Assembly (NCBI GenBank): GCA_949825045.1
Contig: OX463829.1
Coordinates: 25,824,715-25,888,714 of the forward strand
Reading direction: 5' to 3'
DNA: 64,000 bases
DNA from: Argyresthia goedartella
Taxonomy: Eukaryota > Arthropoda > Insecta > Lepidoptera > Argyresthiidae
In this document: piece after piece, positions 50,577 to 62,620 of the stretch
Position numbering within the stretch: position 1 is the first letter of the stretch
How the letters are laid out: each line of letters begins with the position of its first letter
Notes under the pieces: model-generated
Told to the model about the DNA's origin: nothing
The model's database searches: none
Seen by the model: the letters and a program-made list of their open reading frames with translations, nothing else
Translations under genes and position numbers: made by a program

Positions 50577-53500
50577 GTATGTAAAATATTTTTGTTACAA
50601 AAAAAATGTCTGATGATGGACTGTGTTTATTGGATATATTACAGTGCATAAGAATAAGATATATCTTTTAAGCAAAGAGATAGAAACTATTATCGGTAAT
50701 GGCCGCCGGCCCTATGCCTATATCTACTGTGGGGCAATGGAGACCTAGTATGATGACAATGTTGAGATATATATTACCTAGTCGGTCCATAAGGTTTGTC
50801 ACAAATATTTTGCCGCATAGTAAATAATACCAAGTTTTATTTTATTTAATACTATATATTGTTTGATAGCTCATTAAATACTGATAAATTAGAACGATTA
50901 TTGGATTTAAATGCTTAAAGCCATATTACACAAATGCTAGTTTCTTCAGAGATTTTGCACTTTTTTACCCAATCAAAAATACGGACGTGATTCACTTTAT
51001 CTTTTTTCCATGACTCTTAAAACCTTTCAAACTTACGTGAGATTTTAGTCAGAACCCTCCCTGAACCCGTTACCTTCATTTTGAAGCATAAGATAACTAA
51101 GTCTGGGTAAAACTAATTTTCATATTCACATTTTACGTAGTGTACTTGTTGCCCACAAGATCATTTTTATACGTTTTTCTGAAAACGTAAAAAGTACGTA
51201 AAGTTCTCTTTGGGAGCAGTTGGAACTGAAAGCTAACAGAAAATCAAATGCTAGTTGTTAAGCATGGTCTAAAATCGAGGTTTCAGAATAAATAAAAAAA
51301 ACCTTGTTGGTTATCTGGAACACTGTTTTTTATTAAATTTGTGGTAAGTGGTATTTTTGTCAGTTGCGGCGTGTTTTGGGTTCGCGATTGTCTCAAGTTA
51401 TAAGGTTTTTGTCATATTGCGATAATCGTACAAAATGTATTGTATTGCAATTTGATTCGTATAAAATAAGCTTTTTAATCATGTATAATACGAATAAGAA
51501 AAAGTTTATTGCTGAGTTTTATCTATCAAAAACCTTGTGACAGAACTTAAGGACCTATACCTAGTCGTATAATTTGAAAACATTTCAGTTGAACCATATT
51601 TTCCCTAGATCATACGACGTTCTGGCATTTCTCTTATACAGTGTAGTGTAGAAAATTATTTATACATGCTTAGAGAAAAGTGGTAGCACGTTCCTTCCAT
51701 TCGTTCAGTAGAGGGGCGAACAGAGTAAATATTTAAGAGGACTCCTGCCTACTAAGTACCTTTAGTACACTGTCTATGTGGGTATGGTGTATCCGGTGTG
51801 TGTGTGTTCCTGTGTCGCCCTAAGTCTCACTATAAAATAATCCGGTCAAACGAATAACAGGCGTCCGTTTTCAACGCGCTCTGGAATGCCGACCCAGAAT
51901 CGATTCTGATTTCACAAGCATTCCCTGAACTTTTCCCTTTGTAGATCCATCCCTCTTATTGTAAATTTCTGAAAAGTTTTCGAACGGTTCTTATCTTATC
52001 TGCTTTCTTTGATTTTAACATTGGAATAATTCCAGTAGAATTCCATATCGTATAAGCAGGATAAGCCGTGATAAAGCTTGGTCGGATCATAAAATGAAGT
52101 ACTAAAGTCAGAATTATGAAATTTACAGTTTCACAAAATATGCTGACGTAGTACTCGTATAAGCCGTAAAGACATAATAATAAACTTTCCAGTGTCAGTA
52201 ACCATAAAGATGTTTGCATCACCTCAACAGGTCGTAATAATTTTGCTTGGTTGAAAACTACCTTTATATCGGACATAATTCTCCCATCAATCAGAGAGTG
52301 ATTGTGTCTAATGACTTAAGCTATCACTTTACCATACGTGAGACCTCATTTTCTTCTACCGACCTAGCTAGACCTCTCTTAGCCCCTCTACACAGGCAAC
52401 TACTGGTAGTAAGGAACATAACCGGTTGTCAGCTTACTGACTCATACATAGTGACGGAATCACAGACTAGCCACAAACAAGTATATCAACGAGCATCGCT
52501 GGTGTTGCGTCCCATTTGATTCAGTGACACAAAGTAAACTTTGCTCGTCGTAGTTAACTCGCGTCACTGATCAGTTTATAATAGACCTCGTCGGATTTTC
52601 TTTTTCCTAACACAATCAAAAATGTCAACCACAATTCGTTACGTAGGTAACATAATTGAAAATGTCAATTTCAGAAGTAGCTTACGCTTTTTTCTTTCGG
52701 CCGCGGCAGTGCTTTGTGTCAATACACTGAATTCACGACACGAACTATTTCTGCTGGCGAAAAGCGACGTGCTCTCTCTCCGACGTCTCGTCATCTCGTG
52801 GGCGACTGAGCTCACAGCGTTGATGTCGCGAATTTGTTTAGGAATTTCACTCGGTACACGTTTGAATATTTTTAATAAAAGATAGGCTACAAGCTATAAG
52901 CTACTTTGGAATTACGTTGACAGGTATTTTATCTTTGTAGACAGACTTCACCTGAACAAATCCGTGCAAAGCGGACGGGAAAGGTGTAAAATATTGACGA
53001 CACCCAATGTTGTTTGAGATAGTTACGTTTTTAGTAACTTTTCAGGAATTATTTTATAGGTGATCATTGATTGTATAGGTAAACTAGATTTAAATACGAA
53101 ATCTCATAAAACAACTCTACGCGATTCCTTGATATTTTTGGCCGTGGCTGTCAGTCTGTGTGTCGTTCCCCTAACCTGCTCAGTAGTATCTATGGTGGGC
53201 GGATGCTAGTCCGGTGGTGGATGATGGTATCCAAGTATTTCCTGCAGATGTGAGCAGCAGGCTCCAAAGACAGATTGCTAACGGCGGGAGCATACGCTTC
53301 AACCATGTTAAAAACCAATTAAAAATAAGCCGACAATTTTGACGATTTAAAATTTTATAATTAAATTTCCATAACTTTTTTTGTAACCTAGTTGTTGGAA
53401 CTTATGATGTTTTAGAAAGGCTAATTACCTATATACAGGAAAATATGTTTTGTACAGCTACAACAAATAATGAAAATATTATAGAAGTGAAAGAATTTGA

Positions 53501-54279
53501 GTAATTTAACCTTTAAATAACGACTCTATCAACCACTCTGCAACTTAGGACCGAGTTTCAAGCAGAAATGTGTTCACTTATATCCCCTCTACTCCCAAAA
53601 AAAATTGCCGCATCATACTCCAAATAACCTGTATATGTATACACTCAAGGGATCACACACAAAAAGATAATTAATTTAATTACACGATTCTGCATAGTCA
53701 GGAATGTCAGTCCAAATAATTATTAAATGTCAGAGGGTAGTGGCGGTACATAGCGACGCCGCAGTTTCACGTATTTTGCTTTTGTTTTCCAACAGGTGTG
53801 CTCGAATAAGTTTATTAATTGTGAATTTGGTTTTCACCTCTCGACGCGGAGGCGGGATGTCATTCCGACATTTAGTGGCAAAATAATTGAAACTGCCGCG
53901 AAACTCTGCGGTCCCATGGCGCAGCAGAGGAAGGATGCTGGTGTTGATTCTGTTGGTTTGACGATACCAAACAGGAAAGTGGCGAAGTATAGGTCCTGTC
54001 TTGCCTTATTTTAGGGATGTTAGCACCATTCAAGAGTGTAACTTGAGTACGTGGAGAAATATTGAAAAAATATCGAGCGCAGGCATTCTGTTCTTGTATT
54101 AGTTGGCCTGATTAGGAACCATTACAACGAGAAAGGGCCTATTTCATTAAAACTTCACAGGTCTGACCTCTATAATGACCTCTGTAATGTTTAACATGAG
54201 GGTTGAGTTTTCGAGCTAGCTTGTTTAAATCCAGTGTCTACAAAGTCTGTTGAAGTTGATGAGGGTATAGTTTTAGTTT
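50577..54279. other. Quiet AT-rich region, no gene or repeat family recognised
   Basis: The longest stretch without a mobile element I can name. Open frames of 60-106 codons (51956-52276 minus; 52247-52519, 52622-52885, 53704-54014 plus) have no recognisable domain and overlap one another, so I do not call them genes. The best remaining place for host intergenic or intronic DNA. Confidence 0.5.
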
Positions 54280-54429
54280 GTTTTAAGGCTCCACACTACG
54301 AGATGAGATGCTCGCGTGTGTGTGTATTTTATTTTAATTTTATGTTTGTTACTAACTCTAGACTTTAAGATATTGTTACTAACACTATGGACTAAACGGT
54401 CTGAAATAAATGAATATTGAATTGAATTG
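54280..54429 (+). mobile_element. Retroelement 3' end with TTGAA tail
   Basis: A UTR-like stretch ending GGTCTGAAATAAATGAATA and TTGAA repeats (54413-54428): polyadenylation-like signal plus microsatellite tail. Source family unknown. Confidence 0.55.
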
Positions 54430-55241
54430 AAAACAGCTTTTTGTAAATCTCAATTTGCGCAAAATAGGAGTTCTAAAGCAGTTGTTTATTTATACTAGCT
54501 TGTTGATAATGCGTGTCAGCTTGCATTCGTGAACGAATAAAAGAATTTTGATTACTTTTGGTCGATAGAAAAGTCTCCCGAAGTTATTACAAAATCTGTT
54601 ATTCACAATATTAAAAAAAAAACAAGTTTTGAATCCTCTGGGAACGACGCCGCGAGTTTTCCAACACCTCGAGTGCCCGGACGCTGATCCATGGAGGGGA
54701 ACACTTTACAGACATAATAATAAAAAAAAACATGACTCTTATGTGATCTTGCAGCTCTGACAATCTATAGGCATACATACCTTCTATAGGTGTATGCTTA
54801 AGTATTTGTTATTGTTTTAATCGTTATAAAAATATTATTTCTTCTGTAAGTACATCGGTAAAGTATTTTTGTAAACATTTGAAGCCCATTCCTTTAAAAG
54901 TAAGCTGAAGCATATATTAATACAGAGAAGGTAAAATTCTAAGTGCCGCTGTCGGGGTGCCTTAAGTCTAAGTCTTAAGCTATTTACCGGATGAGTGATG
55001 GGAGTCGGAAATTCAATGTTGGGCTATAATAAGATTTAATATGGGTCTATATGTTTTTAATTATGAAGCAAACATCAATATAAAACTATTTTAAAGAGAT
55101 CATAGATGAAAATAGTTTAGTAGTTAATCAAGCAAAATTTATACAAATAATGATATTCTAAAATTAAACTAGGTAGGAATAGGGCCTTTCAACCGAAGGT
55201 TCCCGTAATCTCCTTGAGGATGCAAGTTTGGAAGTAGTCTT
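54430..55241. other. No feature recognised
   Basis: AT-rich; nothing supported. Confidence 0.5.
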
Positions 55242-57045
55242 ATGCCCGTTTTCACCAACCATACCCTAACCTCCACCTAACTAGGGAACTCCTAGTTTAA
55301 GTCGTCTCCTAATCCATCCCGTAACTTAAATTCGTTTCCACCATACAAAGAAACACCTAACAAGGGGCACTTACGTAAGTGTCGGTTTGTCTATGTCGGT
55401 GCTCACTTTTAAACAAAAACTGCGTAAGCTGCTTTTTGAAAATCAAATGACCGACTCAGCACAATATTATAGGTAGTGTTTGGTGATCTCATAAACTGTT
55501 TTTTAATTTTAATTTTTTCTAAACGTCTGTTTGTTGGCTGTCCTGTAATAATTAATAATTATTATGTGATCCAATTCAAGGAGCGTCTGATAGATGGATT
55601 GATTGCCTCATTAGTGTATGGTCAGCACTGGGATAGCACCGGGCGGAAAACCACAGAGCTCAATACCTACTGTGTCATTTTTAATAATTTTATCTACACA
55701 CGTGTCAAAAAACCCTCTTTACTGCGTGCAGGAACCGCACGTTTCAATCAGCATAATGTTCAACTACTTGGTAAAAACTCATTTCTTATCTGAAAAATTA
55801 CACATTATGACCATAATGTGTAATTTTTCTACATATTATGACATTCAAATTTCGAACGCCGACGCCCGCCTGCGTGCCGCCCCTACTTTGTTTGTGAAGT
55901 TGGTACTACTGAACAAGCTAAACAAGTGTAAAGGAATTATCAATGCCACCATGCCGATCGAACGTGCGGTTCTTGAGCGCATTAGGGAGGGCTTATGATA
56001 TGTGTGTAGATAAACTAGTGTATGTAACTGTGCATAATTAGGCATTGAAACTCTCGAGTGATATTATTATGAAACTCGCCTTCGGCTCGTTTCATAACCC
56101 CACTCTCGAGTATTAATGCCCTCCATTATGTAGCAGTCACATAAACTACTATTATTGTTTTGTTACTTTTTTCGTTATTACTGTTATGTATTTTTTTCTC
56201 TCTTCTCTTTTCCAGGTACGGTCAGAAAACCAGCGCTGTGAGCTAGAACATGTTTGTACTACTCACAGCAAACGCTGAGACCGTCCCTTTTTTGCCCTTA
56301 TAAACTAATGTACCATGTAACTGTATTTTTATGTATTTTTTCAAGGCAAAATAAACGATTTCTATTCCATTCTATTCTATTTTTGGGAAATGAACCGGGA
56401 AACACATTTTCTATGTTTTTCGAAATAAAAATTTTAATTTTTTGGATAATTTAGCTGCATCTCATGTTTTATTACACATACACATAATTTATTGATTTAG
56501 TAAGCAATATGTAGTCATTATGTAAAAATGCATTACTACCGATCGATGTACGATGATTATTGCCATTACAGAAAAAAAACAATACTGTCAAAACAAACTA
56601 TTCAGCGTTTTTCTTTTTTGCGCGAATATGTGTTGTTTTCTGCGTGCTGTGCGCTCTATTCAGTGTTAAATTTTCTTGTTGGTCGAAAACTAAACAATAA
56701 TGGCAGAGAAGACGAAGTCGAGGAGAAAATTTTGCGCAAAAATGTGGCCTAGTAAGATTTAACTTTTTATAGGTCATTGATGTCTTCGAGAGCTTCACTG
56801 TCATCAATAAAATCCATTTTTTATTCCATTTTACGAGGAAATAAACAAGTTGCAAACTTTTTGTCAGCTAAGAAAACGTCACTTAGCGCTAGGTGCTCGA
56901 AATTCGGCTTCCTCAATTTAGGGGGGGTCCTAGCAGCAGCGAAGGTGACACTTACACGTTGGTGAAAGCGAAATAACCGCTAGGTAGCCCCTACAAAGAG
57001 ATAAGTGTCCCCTAAAAGATAGGGCTTGTTGGTGAAAACGGGCAT
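55242..57045. mobile_element. Candidate 1.8-kb element bounded by 18-bp perfect inverted repeats
   Basis: ATGCCCGTTTTCACCAAC at 55242-55259 and its exact inverse at 57028-57045. Contents: family E copy 5, a retroelement 3' end (about 56210-56382, AAATAAACGATTTC and TTCTA repeats), and a 74-codon frame of unknown meaning (56528-56752). Subterminal parts on both sides carry CCTA/TAGG-rich blocks. The flanks TTA and TCA next to TGCCCG would suit a TNA target site, but they do not match exactly. Possibly a host element swollen by later insertions. Confidence 0.55.
55689..56151 (-). mobile_element. Composite palindromic element family E, copy 5
   Basis: Module 2 is 55689-56014, module 1 is 56015-56151 with the loop GAAACTCGCCTTCGGCTCG. 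The central hairpin (55792-55829) has perfect 18-bp arms GAAAAATTACACATTATG and a 2-nt loop. The frame running through DIQISNADARLRAAP to RAVLERIREGL is open over the whole module, as in copy 3. Confidence 0.9.
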
Positions 57046-57077
57046 CAATTCGTTAGATTTTGGAGAAACATGATGTC

Positions 57078-57361
57078 GAGTGTTGCCAGCAAAACACAAA
57101 ACCTTTTCCTATTTAAATCACTAACAGTTGGGATTACGAAAAAAGTTATACTCAAACATTGTAGCTACACAGATTTTGCACAGAAATTGTTATAAAAACT
57201 TTTGATGCAGGGTCAGCAAAACCTACTTCAAAATTTTTTAATGACCTTCTGTTTCAGTATCTGTGTAACTAAATTTTTCTCTTTTGAATGTTGTTTCGTA
57301 ATTTCGTTTTGTAACCTACTGATATAAATAGGAAAACGTTTTGTTTTTACCGGCAACACTC
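57078..57361. mobile_element. MITE (284 bp) with about 110-bp imperfect inverted repeats
   Basis: GAGTGTTGCCAGCAAAAC at the left, inverse of GTTTTTACCGGCAACACTC at the right. Inner arms share CTTTTCCTATTTA and ACACAGAT. It lies 33 bp from the end of the 1.8-kb element. Confidence 0.75.
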
Positions 57362-57763
57362 AAACGCAACATTTTCAAGAGTGCCACCCATCGAAATTAT
57401 GTTTTTCAAAAAGTCAAACGAAGAGATTGAAGACTGCTTCCACACTTGCATTATCAAGGAGGCCACGCATGTACTTCTGAAAGGCAACTATTTAGTAGGT
57501 AGATTCAATGAAGGAGTTTCTTGAGTGATGGAGTAGATATAGCGAGTATGAAATTCGGGCTTATAAAAAAATTAAGGCAACTCATGACTGAAACAAACAT
57601 ATAATTTATGAGGTTTCGTTATGGATGTCAATATGTATCCTCCAAAAATTGTTAGAATGCATTGTTTTGTATTGTTTAAGAGATCTATGATCGTAATTGC
57701 ACATTTGCATGTATAATGTAACGGACACACAAGATTTCATCAGAGATATTTAGACAGGGTAGC
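57362..57763. other. No feature recognised
   Basis: Nothing supported. Confidence 0.5.
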
Positions 57764-58092
57764 AGATTTTGAAATTGCCATTTGAGGAAAGTCGCTCTAA
57801 AGCGACTTTGTCGAAAAGGTATATTACAATGTTCAAGATTTCTTAAATGACGGGACTGTATGGGGTTAATCTAGCTCAACTGCTGTTAATAATTTTGTAA
57901 TTATTTATTCCTGCTTATATGTATATAAGTTAAGCACAATGAAGTTTTAAAGAGATCTAAAAAGCAATCTGTGGGAGTTTTTATGCCCTACTTCTCCCAC
58001 AGTGGTCCAATGTTGAGAAGAGGCCAAAAATTACGTTTGCTAAGTATATGTAAATATCTACAGTAATAAGTAAATTTGACTTGACTTGACTT
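57764..58092 (+). mobile_element. Family C non-LTR 3' end, copy 7, TTGAC tail
   Basis: Plus-strand copy beginning in the last RT codons (broken by two stops; the end reads VEKVYYNVQDFLNDGTVWG), then the UTR with CTTCTCCCACAGTGGTCC and a tail of TTGAC repeats (58076-58091). Confidence 0.88.
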
Positions 58093-59261
58093 AATACTTC
58101 CAGAGATTTGCACAGTAATAATTTTTCGATACAGGCTCAATTATAACTACCTATATTAACCTAAAGGTCAGAACAGGATTAAAACTAATCGTAGTTCGTC
58201 CTTCGAACCTCGATCCTGGTCACGAGACCAACTGTAGCTAAGGTATAATCCGGCCCACGGCTATTTCTCAACTTTACCTGCAATCCATACTAGGTAGGCT
58301 ACACCATTTCGACCATATCGCTAGCAGTATAGAGACTAGAATTGAACACCTCGGCGTACCTTTCCTTGAACACAACGCTACACAATGTAAGCCGATGTGA
58401 TACGAAAACTTTAAATTAACTATAACGGCTACGCTGTGCTTTATTGTCGCTTTATTTTATTTTATAGCAATGTTATGGTTTAAAATTATTTGATACTTAT
58501 GAGAGATTTTCTGACAGCCTAATTAAAATAAACAAAACCTTCCAAACCCTCCCGTTAGATAGCGTTGAACTCTTTGAGTGTCTCCTCGTATATTGCTGTG
58601 ACATGTAGAGGTATTTTAGTGTTTCCTCAATTTAGAACGCATATGCAAATCAATATCAACTTACATTCAAAAAACCTTCAGTTTTTTTTCTTTCTGAACG
58701 TGGCTGAAGGTCTCTATTACCCAGGATAGAATAAGAGTAACTCTGGCAACCTTATTCAAAAGCTGATTATGTATGTGCTATGTTTGAGCATGTGAAAGTA
58801 TAACCTTCAGAATATGCGAACCAAGCATCTTAAGACTCTTGAGAGCTTGAGGCGGAATTCATTATCAACACGAGAGCTGAACCGCTTACAGCTATCTGGA
58901 GAGCACTTAAGTCGTCTCGATAGAGTCGAGATTGAGCGATTAGTGCGGCCTTGATGGGCTCTCGTTTGAAGGCACTTCGGTTCCATAGGGACCTTATTCG
59001 ATCAACTAAATGGAACAAAAACTAGCGGAAATTGTGGGTCTAAATTACTATAACAAAGATCGGAAGTCAGAAAGTTGGTTGTTGAAACAAGTCTATCAGT
59101 TCAAATACTAAAAACTTCCCGCTCTATAGAGTATAAAACCGATTACCACCGGGTGATCGGATCGATCATATAATTCCAACGACGGGACGAAATCTTTGGA
59201 AGTTACATTACTAACATATATTAATATATTAGAAATGTGCTCGAAGCTATGCTCAATCACT
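58093..59261. other. No feature recognised
   Basis: Only motif-less short frames. Confidence 0.5.
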
Positions 59262-59513
59262 GGCATTGCTGACGAAGGCGCAAAGGCCGCTGGCCTAAAA
59301 AGGGATTGGGCCGGACTCGTTTGCCGCATGCACCCCCAGAAGTGGGCGAAACTTGCCACCGAATGGGTGAAAAGTGAACGGCACCGGAGTGGGGGTAGCC
59401 CGAGACGTCGATGGCGGGATGACCTGGACAAGTTCATGTCAGACTGGACTGGGGCAGCACAGGACAGGAATAAGTGGTCTAGAAAGGGGACGCCTTGCCC
59501 AGCTGTACATTAA
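59262..59513 (+). pseudogene. RTE-clade non-LTR reverse transcriptase C-terminus
   Basis: About 84 codons to a stop: LKRDWAGLVCRMHPQKWAKL, ATEWVKSERHRSGGSPRRRW, RDDLDKFMSDWTGAAQDRNK and W. The pattern W-A-G-H-x-x-R ... R-R-x-G-x-P-x-x-R-W-x-D-D-I ... W-x-x-x-A-x-x-R-x-x-W is the end of RTE-type ORF2 proteins, widespread in insects and often misannotated as craniofacial-development-like proteins. 5' truncated, no catalytic residues. Confidence 0.82.
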
Positions 59514-59781
59514 AAACTGGCTACAAAAAAATGCTAATTAAGCATTTTATTTAATAGCCAACACGACCACGTTCAAAAACTTCTTTCCAAAATACAGTTC
59601 TTTATTCCCTCTAGGGAGCGCCATCTTGAATTTAGTGTGACGTCACATAACCGAATGAAAACGAACCAGCGGACGAACATACGCTTCTAACGATACCTCA
59701 TTTGTCAAATGCTGATAAGTTGTTTAGATGGTCTGGTGGAACAAATGAACATACAAACATACATACATGCATACTTACATA

Positions 59782-59998
59782 CAGATGTAGTGAATAATCC
59801 TTTCCTATCGGCAAAACTCGGAACAACGATAACACCCGAATGGTTCCGATGTGTCTATGAATTACTGTATTATTAAATTACGTGTAGGTATCAAATAAAT
59901 CGCATACTTTATTTATCAATGTCAAATGCCAAATGTAGTAAGACAAAAACGAACATTTCCGAGAAAATACGAAAGGAAAGGATTATTCACTACATCTG
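59782..59998. mobile_element. TA-flanked MITE (217 bp)
   Basis: CAGATGTAGTGAATAATCC at the left and the inverse GGATTATTCACTACATCTG at the right, flanked by TA (59780-59781 and 59999-60000). The perfect arms are about 26 bp. CAG ends and a TA duplication suit a Tc1/mariner-type non-autonomous element. Confidence 0.88.
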
Positions 59999-60000
59999 TA

Positions 60001-60888
60001 CCGGTAAAACACATAACCCACTTCGCAATAGTCGGGTAAAAAGACGATATTTTTGGTTTCAGGGAATCATAGGCTAGAGTTTTATAGTTGTCTAGGTTAT
60101 TCTTTAAGACACTTTGTTCCTCATATTATGCTGAACTCCTCTGGCCTCCCCGTATTCAAAATATAGCCGTGAATATCTGTATCTATTGATGGGTTGGTAA
60201 GCAGGAACTCAAGAGTGATATCGCTCAAAGCACGTGCGACAATTGTAAGATCATACCTTGCAAGTTGAAATGGCTGAATTCTCATATTGGCCCCAAAACC
60301 CATGAGGTAAAGGAACCTAAGTAAGAGTAGGTAAGTGACTTGCAAATGCCTAGCACCTTATCAGTCAATGTCACCGCCATATTGAAACTTCATGTCTCCA
60401 GATAGTGCGAAGGGTGCGAGATAAGCATGGCATCATTTAGTCCGCCACTTGGATGGGAAGCGCTTTGCTTATCTCAAGCCGTGTTGAGGGGCTTCCCCTT
60501 AGCCGCTTCGTGGCATCCCTGACATATTGTCGTTCATGTAACCCTGGTAGATTCAGACTCTAAATTGAGACTGTAAATTGGAGCCTGTCTGAGGTGTTTA
60601 GCTCAATTTTTGAGTCTAGATTGGTCGGAATTGTCAATCGACCTATAGCTTAAACTGTCTTTTTCTGTGTCATTCATAGCATTTAACAGATTTATCATCT
60701 CGCATGACTGGATCGCGCATGACATCACAGAATCACAACACATACATAACAAAGCATTTCGTCAATATAAACTTTTTGCGAAATTTTGAGCCACATTTAT
60801 GTTCGTAAAGGACCGAAAGTGTCCACATGAAATTTTGGAATTAATTTTGGAAAAAACTTGAATAAGTTCTTATTTTTTTTCAACCCCC
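60001..60888. other. No gene recognised
   Basis: A 74-codon minus frame (60121-60345) has no motif. Nothing else supported. Confidence 0.5.
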
Positions 60889-61515
60889 GACGACCAAAAG
60901 AGGGGTGTTATAAGTTTGAAGTGTCTGTCTAGCTGTGTGTGTGTGCCTGTGTGTATCTCTGTCTTTGGCACTCTAGAGCTCAAACGGGTGGACTGATTTT
61001 AATGCGGTTTTTTGTAAATGACAGTATACTTCCTTTCGATGGTTCTTAGGCTATGATTTATCGAAATCAATTTAGTAGTTTGAAAGTTAGTAGCCTAACA
61101 AGGATACAAATCGACCAAATTATAGACTTTTTTTAACCCAAACGACGAAAAATATGAGGCGTCTGCCTGTGAGAGGGTGTGTGTGTGTGAGGGTGTGTCT
61201 GTGTGGTATATCTGTGGCACCTTAGCGCTCAAACGGGTGGACGGATATTGGTGATATGGTACAAGTCAGAGACGACGAAAAAGAGAGTTGTTATAAGTTT
61301 GAAGTTTACGTCTGTGTGTATGAGTGGGTGTCTGTCTGTGTGTGTATGTGTGTGAGTGAGGATGTGTCTCTGTGTGTGTGTCTGTCTGTGTGTGTGGCTA
61401 CCCTAGGGCTCAAATGGGTGGACGGATATTGGTGATACGGTTCAAGTCAGAGACGACGATAAAGAGGGGTCTGTGGCTTAAGCGCTCAAACGTGTGGACG
61501 GATTTTGGTGATGCT
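60889..61515 (+). repeat. Repeat family F, copy 4: degenerate tandem array
   Basis: Four unequal units beginning near 60889, 61133, 61270 and 61450, each with a GACGA-AAAGA start, a TGTGTGTCTGTC-type tract and CTCAAACGGGTGGACGGAT. Units 2 and 3 share the junction AAGTCAGAGACGACGA (61262 and 61441), showing duplication within the element. Confidence 0.8.
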
Positions 61516-62620
61516 GCACACAATTCGGAAAGAATGTATTACTGAGACACAGATTGACTTCCACATTTTAATATTTGTAATTCTGCCAGAGCCGATTTTT
61601 CACGGAGGCTATTGAGTTTTCTCTGATTTATTTCACAAATTGCCCGTTATTTTTTTACTTGACTTAGAGCTAAATATACTTGATCTTTTGCAAATGATTT
61701 ACTGCCCAGATATACGACAGCCTTTTCTACTGTAGTTCCTTGCAATAAAATGATTCGGGGGTGTTTATTTTTTTAATTTATTGTTATCGTTTGCTTTTTT
61801 CGTAAAGATGTTAAAAACTATGTCCGTTTTTCTTTTTTGGTCAAGTGAATAAATAAAACCGGTATACGATTTGAAAAAGACATACCTTTTATACCTAATA
61901 ACAATTTATTTATATGGCTGTGCCCGTGGGTGTTAAAAGAAGTTGGTGACCTGAAAACAATTGAATTATTTACAGTTTATCGGACACTGTTACATTGTTG
62001 TAAGCCGTGGTGGGGTAGTGTTGCATAAAAATTTTGGTGAATTTGTGAAAGTAAAGGCATTTAATTAAATAGCTTTATTTACGCTAGTAAATATAACAAA
62101 TTACTGTGAAGTCATTTAAATTTCCTGCGTAGGAAGCGTATTTCAAAGCAAAGAAGGATGCAAAGGAGGATGCAAGGATATCGGTTCTGCGTCGTCGTGG
62201 GCTTCCTTTCACCAACCACAAAACCTTGTCTTCTTTTATCTTTTTGTGAGAATTTCGATCTTAAATATCTGAAAGACAGAAAGAAAATAGGTTTATTATT
62301 TGCGACTCCTAAAATATAACACTGGTCTCTGAGATCGGTAAATAAGTTAAAGACTCACTTATACATGGATACGTTACTATATCTCTCATGATTTATCTTG
62401 ATCTTCCCTACTAAACCTTCCGTTTTCTCGGCCATGTTTTATCAGCCTCTAAACTCATTAACAGAACCCTTAAAGATATAAATCACTGAACCCTATATCA
62501 GTAAGCCTAATCTCAATTAAAATTTAACCAAAGTGATGCAGTTGGACGAATTTAGTTGGTTAGAAACTAAGTTGTTTAATTAAATTTTCCAAGTCTTCGT
62601 GTTAGTTCGACGTTTATATT
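61516..62620. other. No feature recognised
   Basis: AT-rich, nothing supported. Confidence 0.5.

Noticed and set aside
51956..54014. Genes in the quiet region at 50.6-54.3 kb
   Set aside because: Frames of 60-106 codons are expected by chance in DNA of this length, overlap in both strands and show no motif.
12346..55998. A conserved protein ending H-I-K-E-S-L in family E
   Set aside because: The frame is open in copies 3 and 5 and partly in copy 2, but it runs through palindromes, lacks a start codon and is also open on the opposite strand. Terminal-repeat structure explains it.
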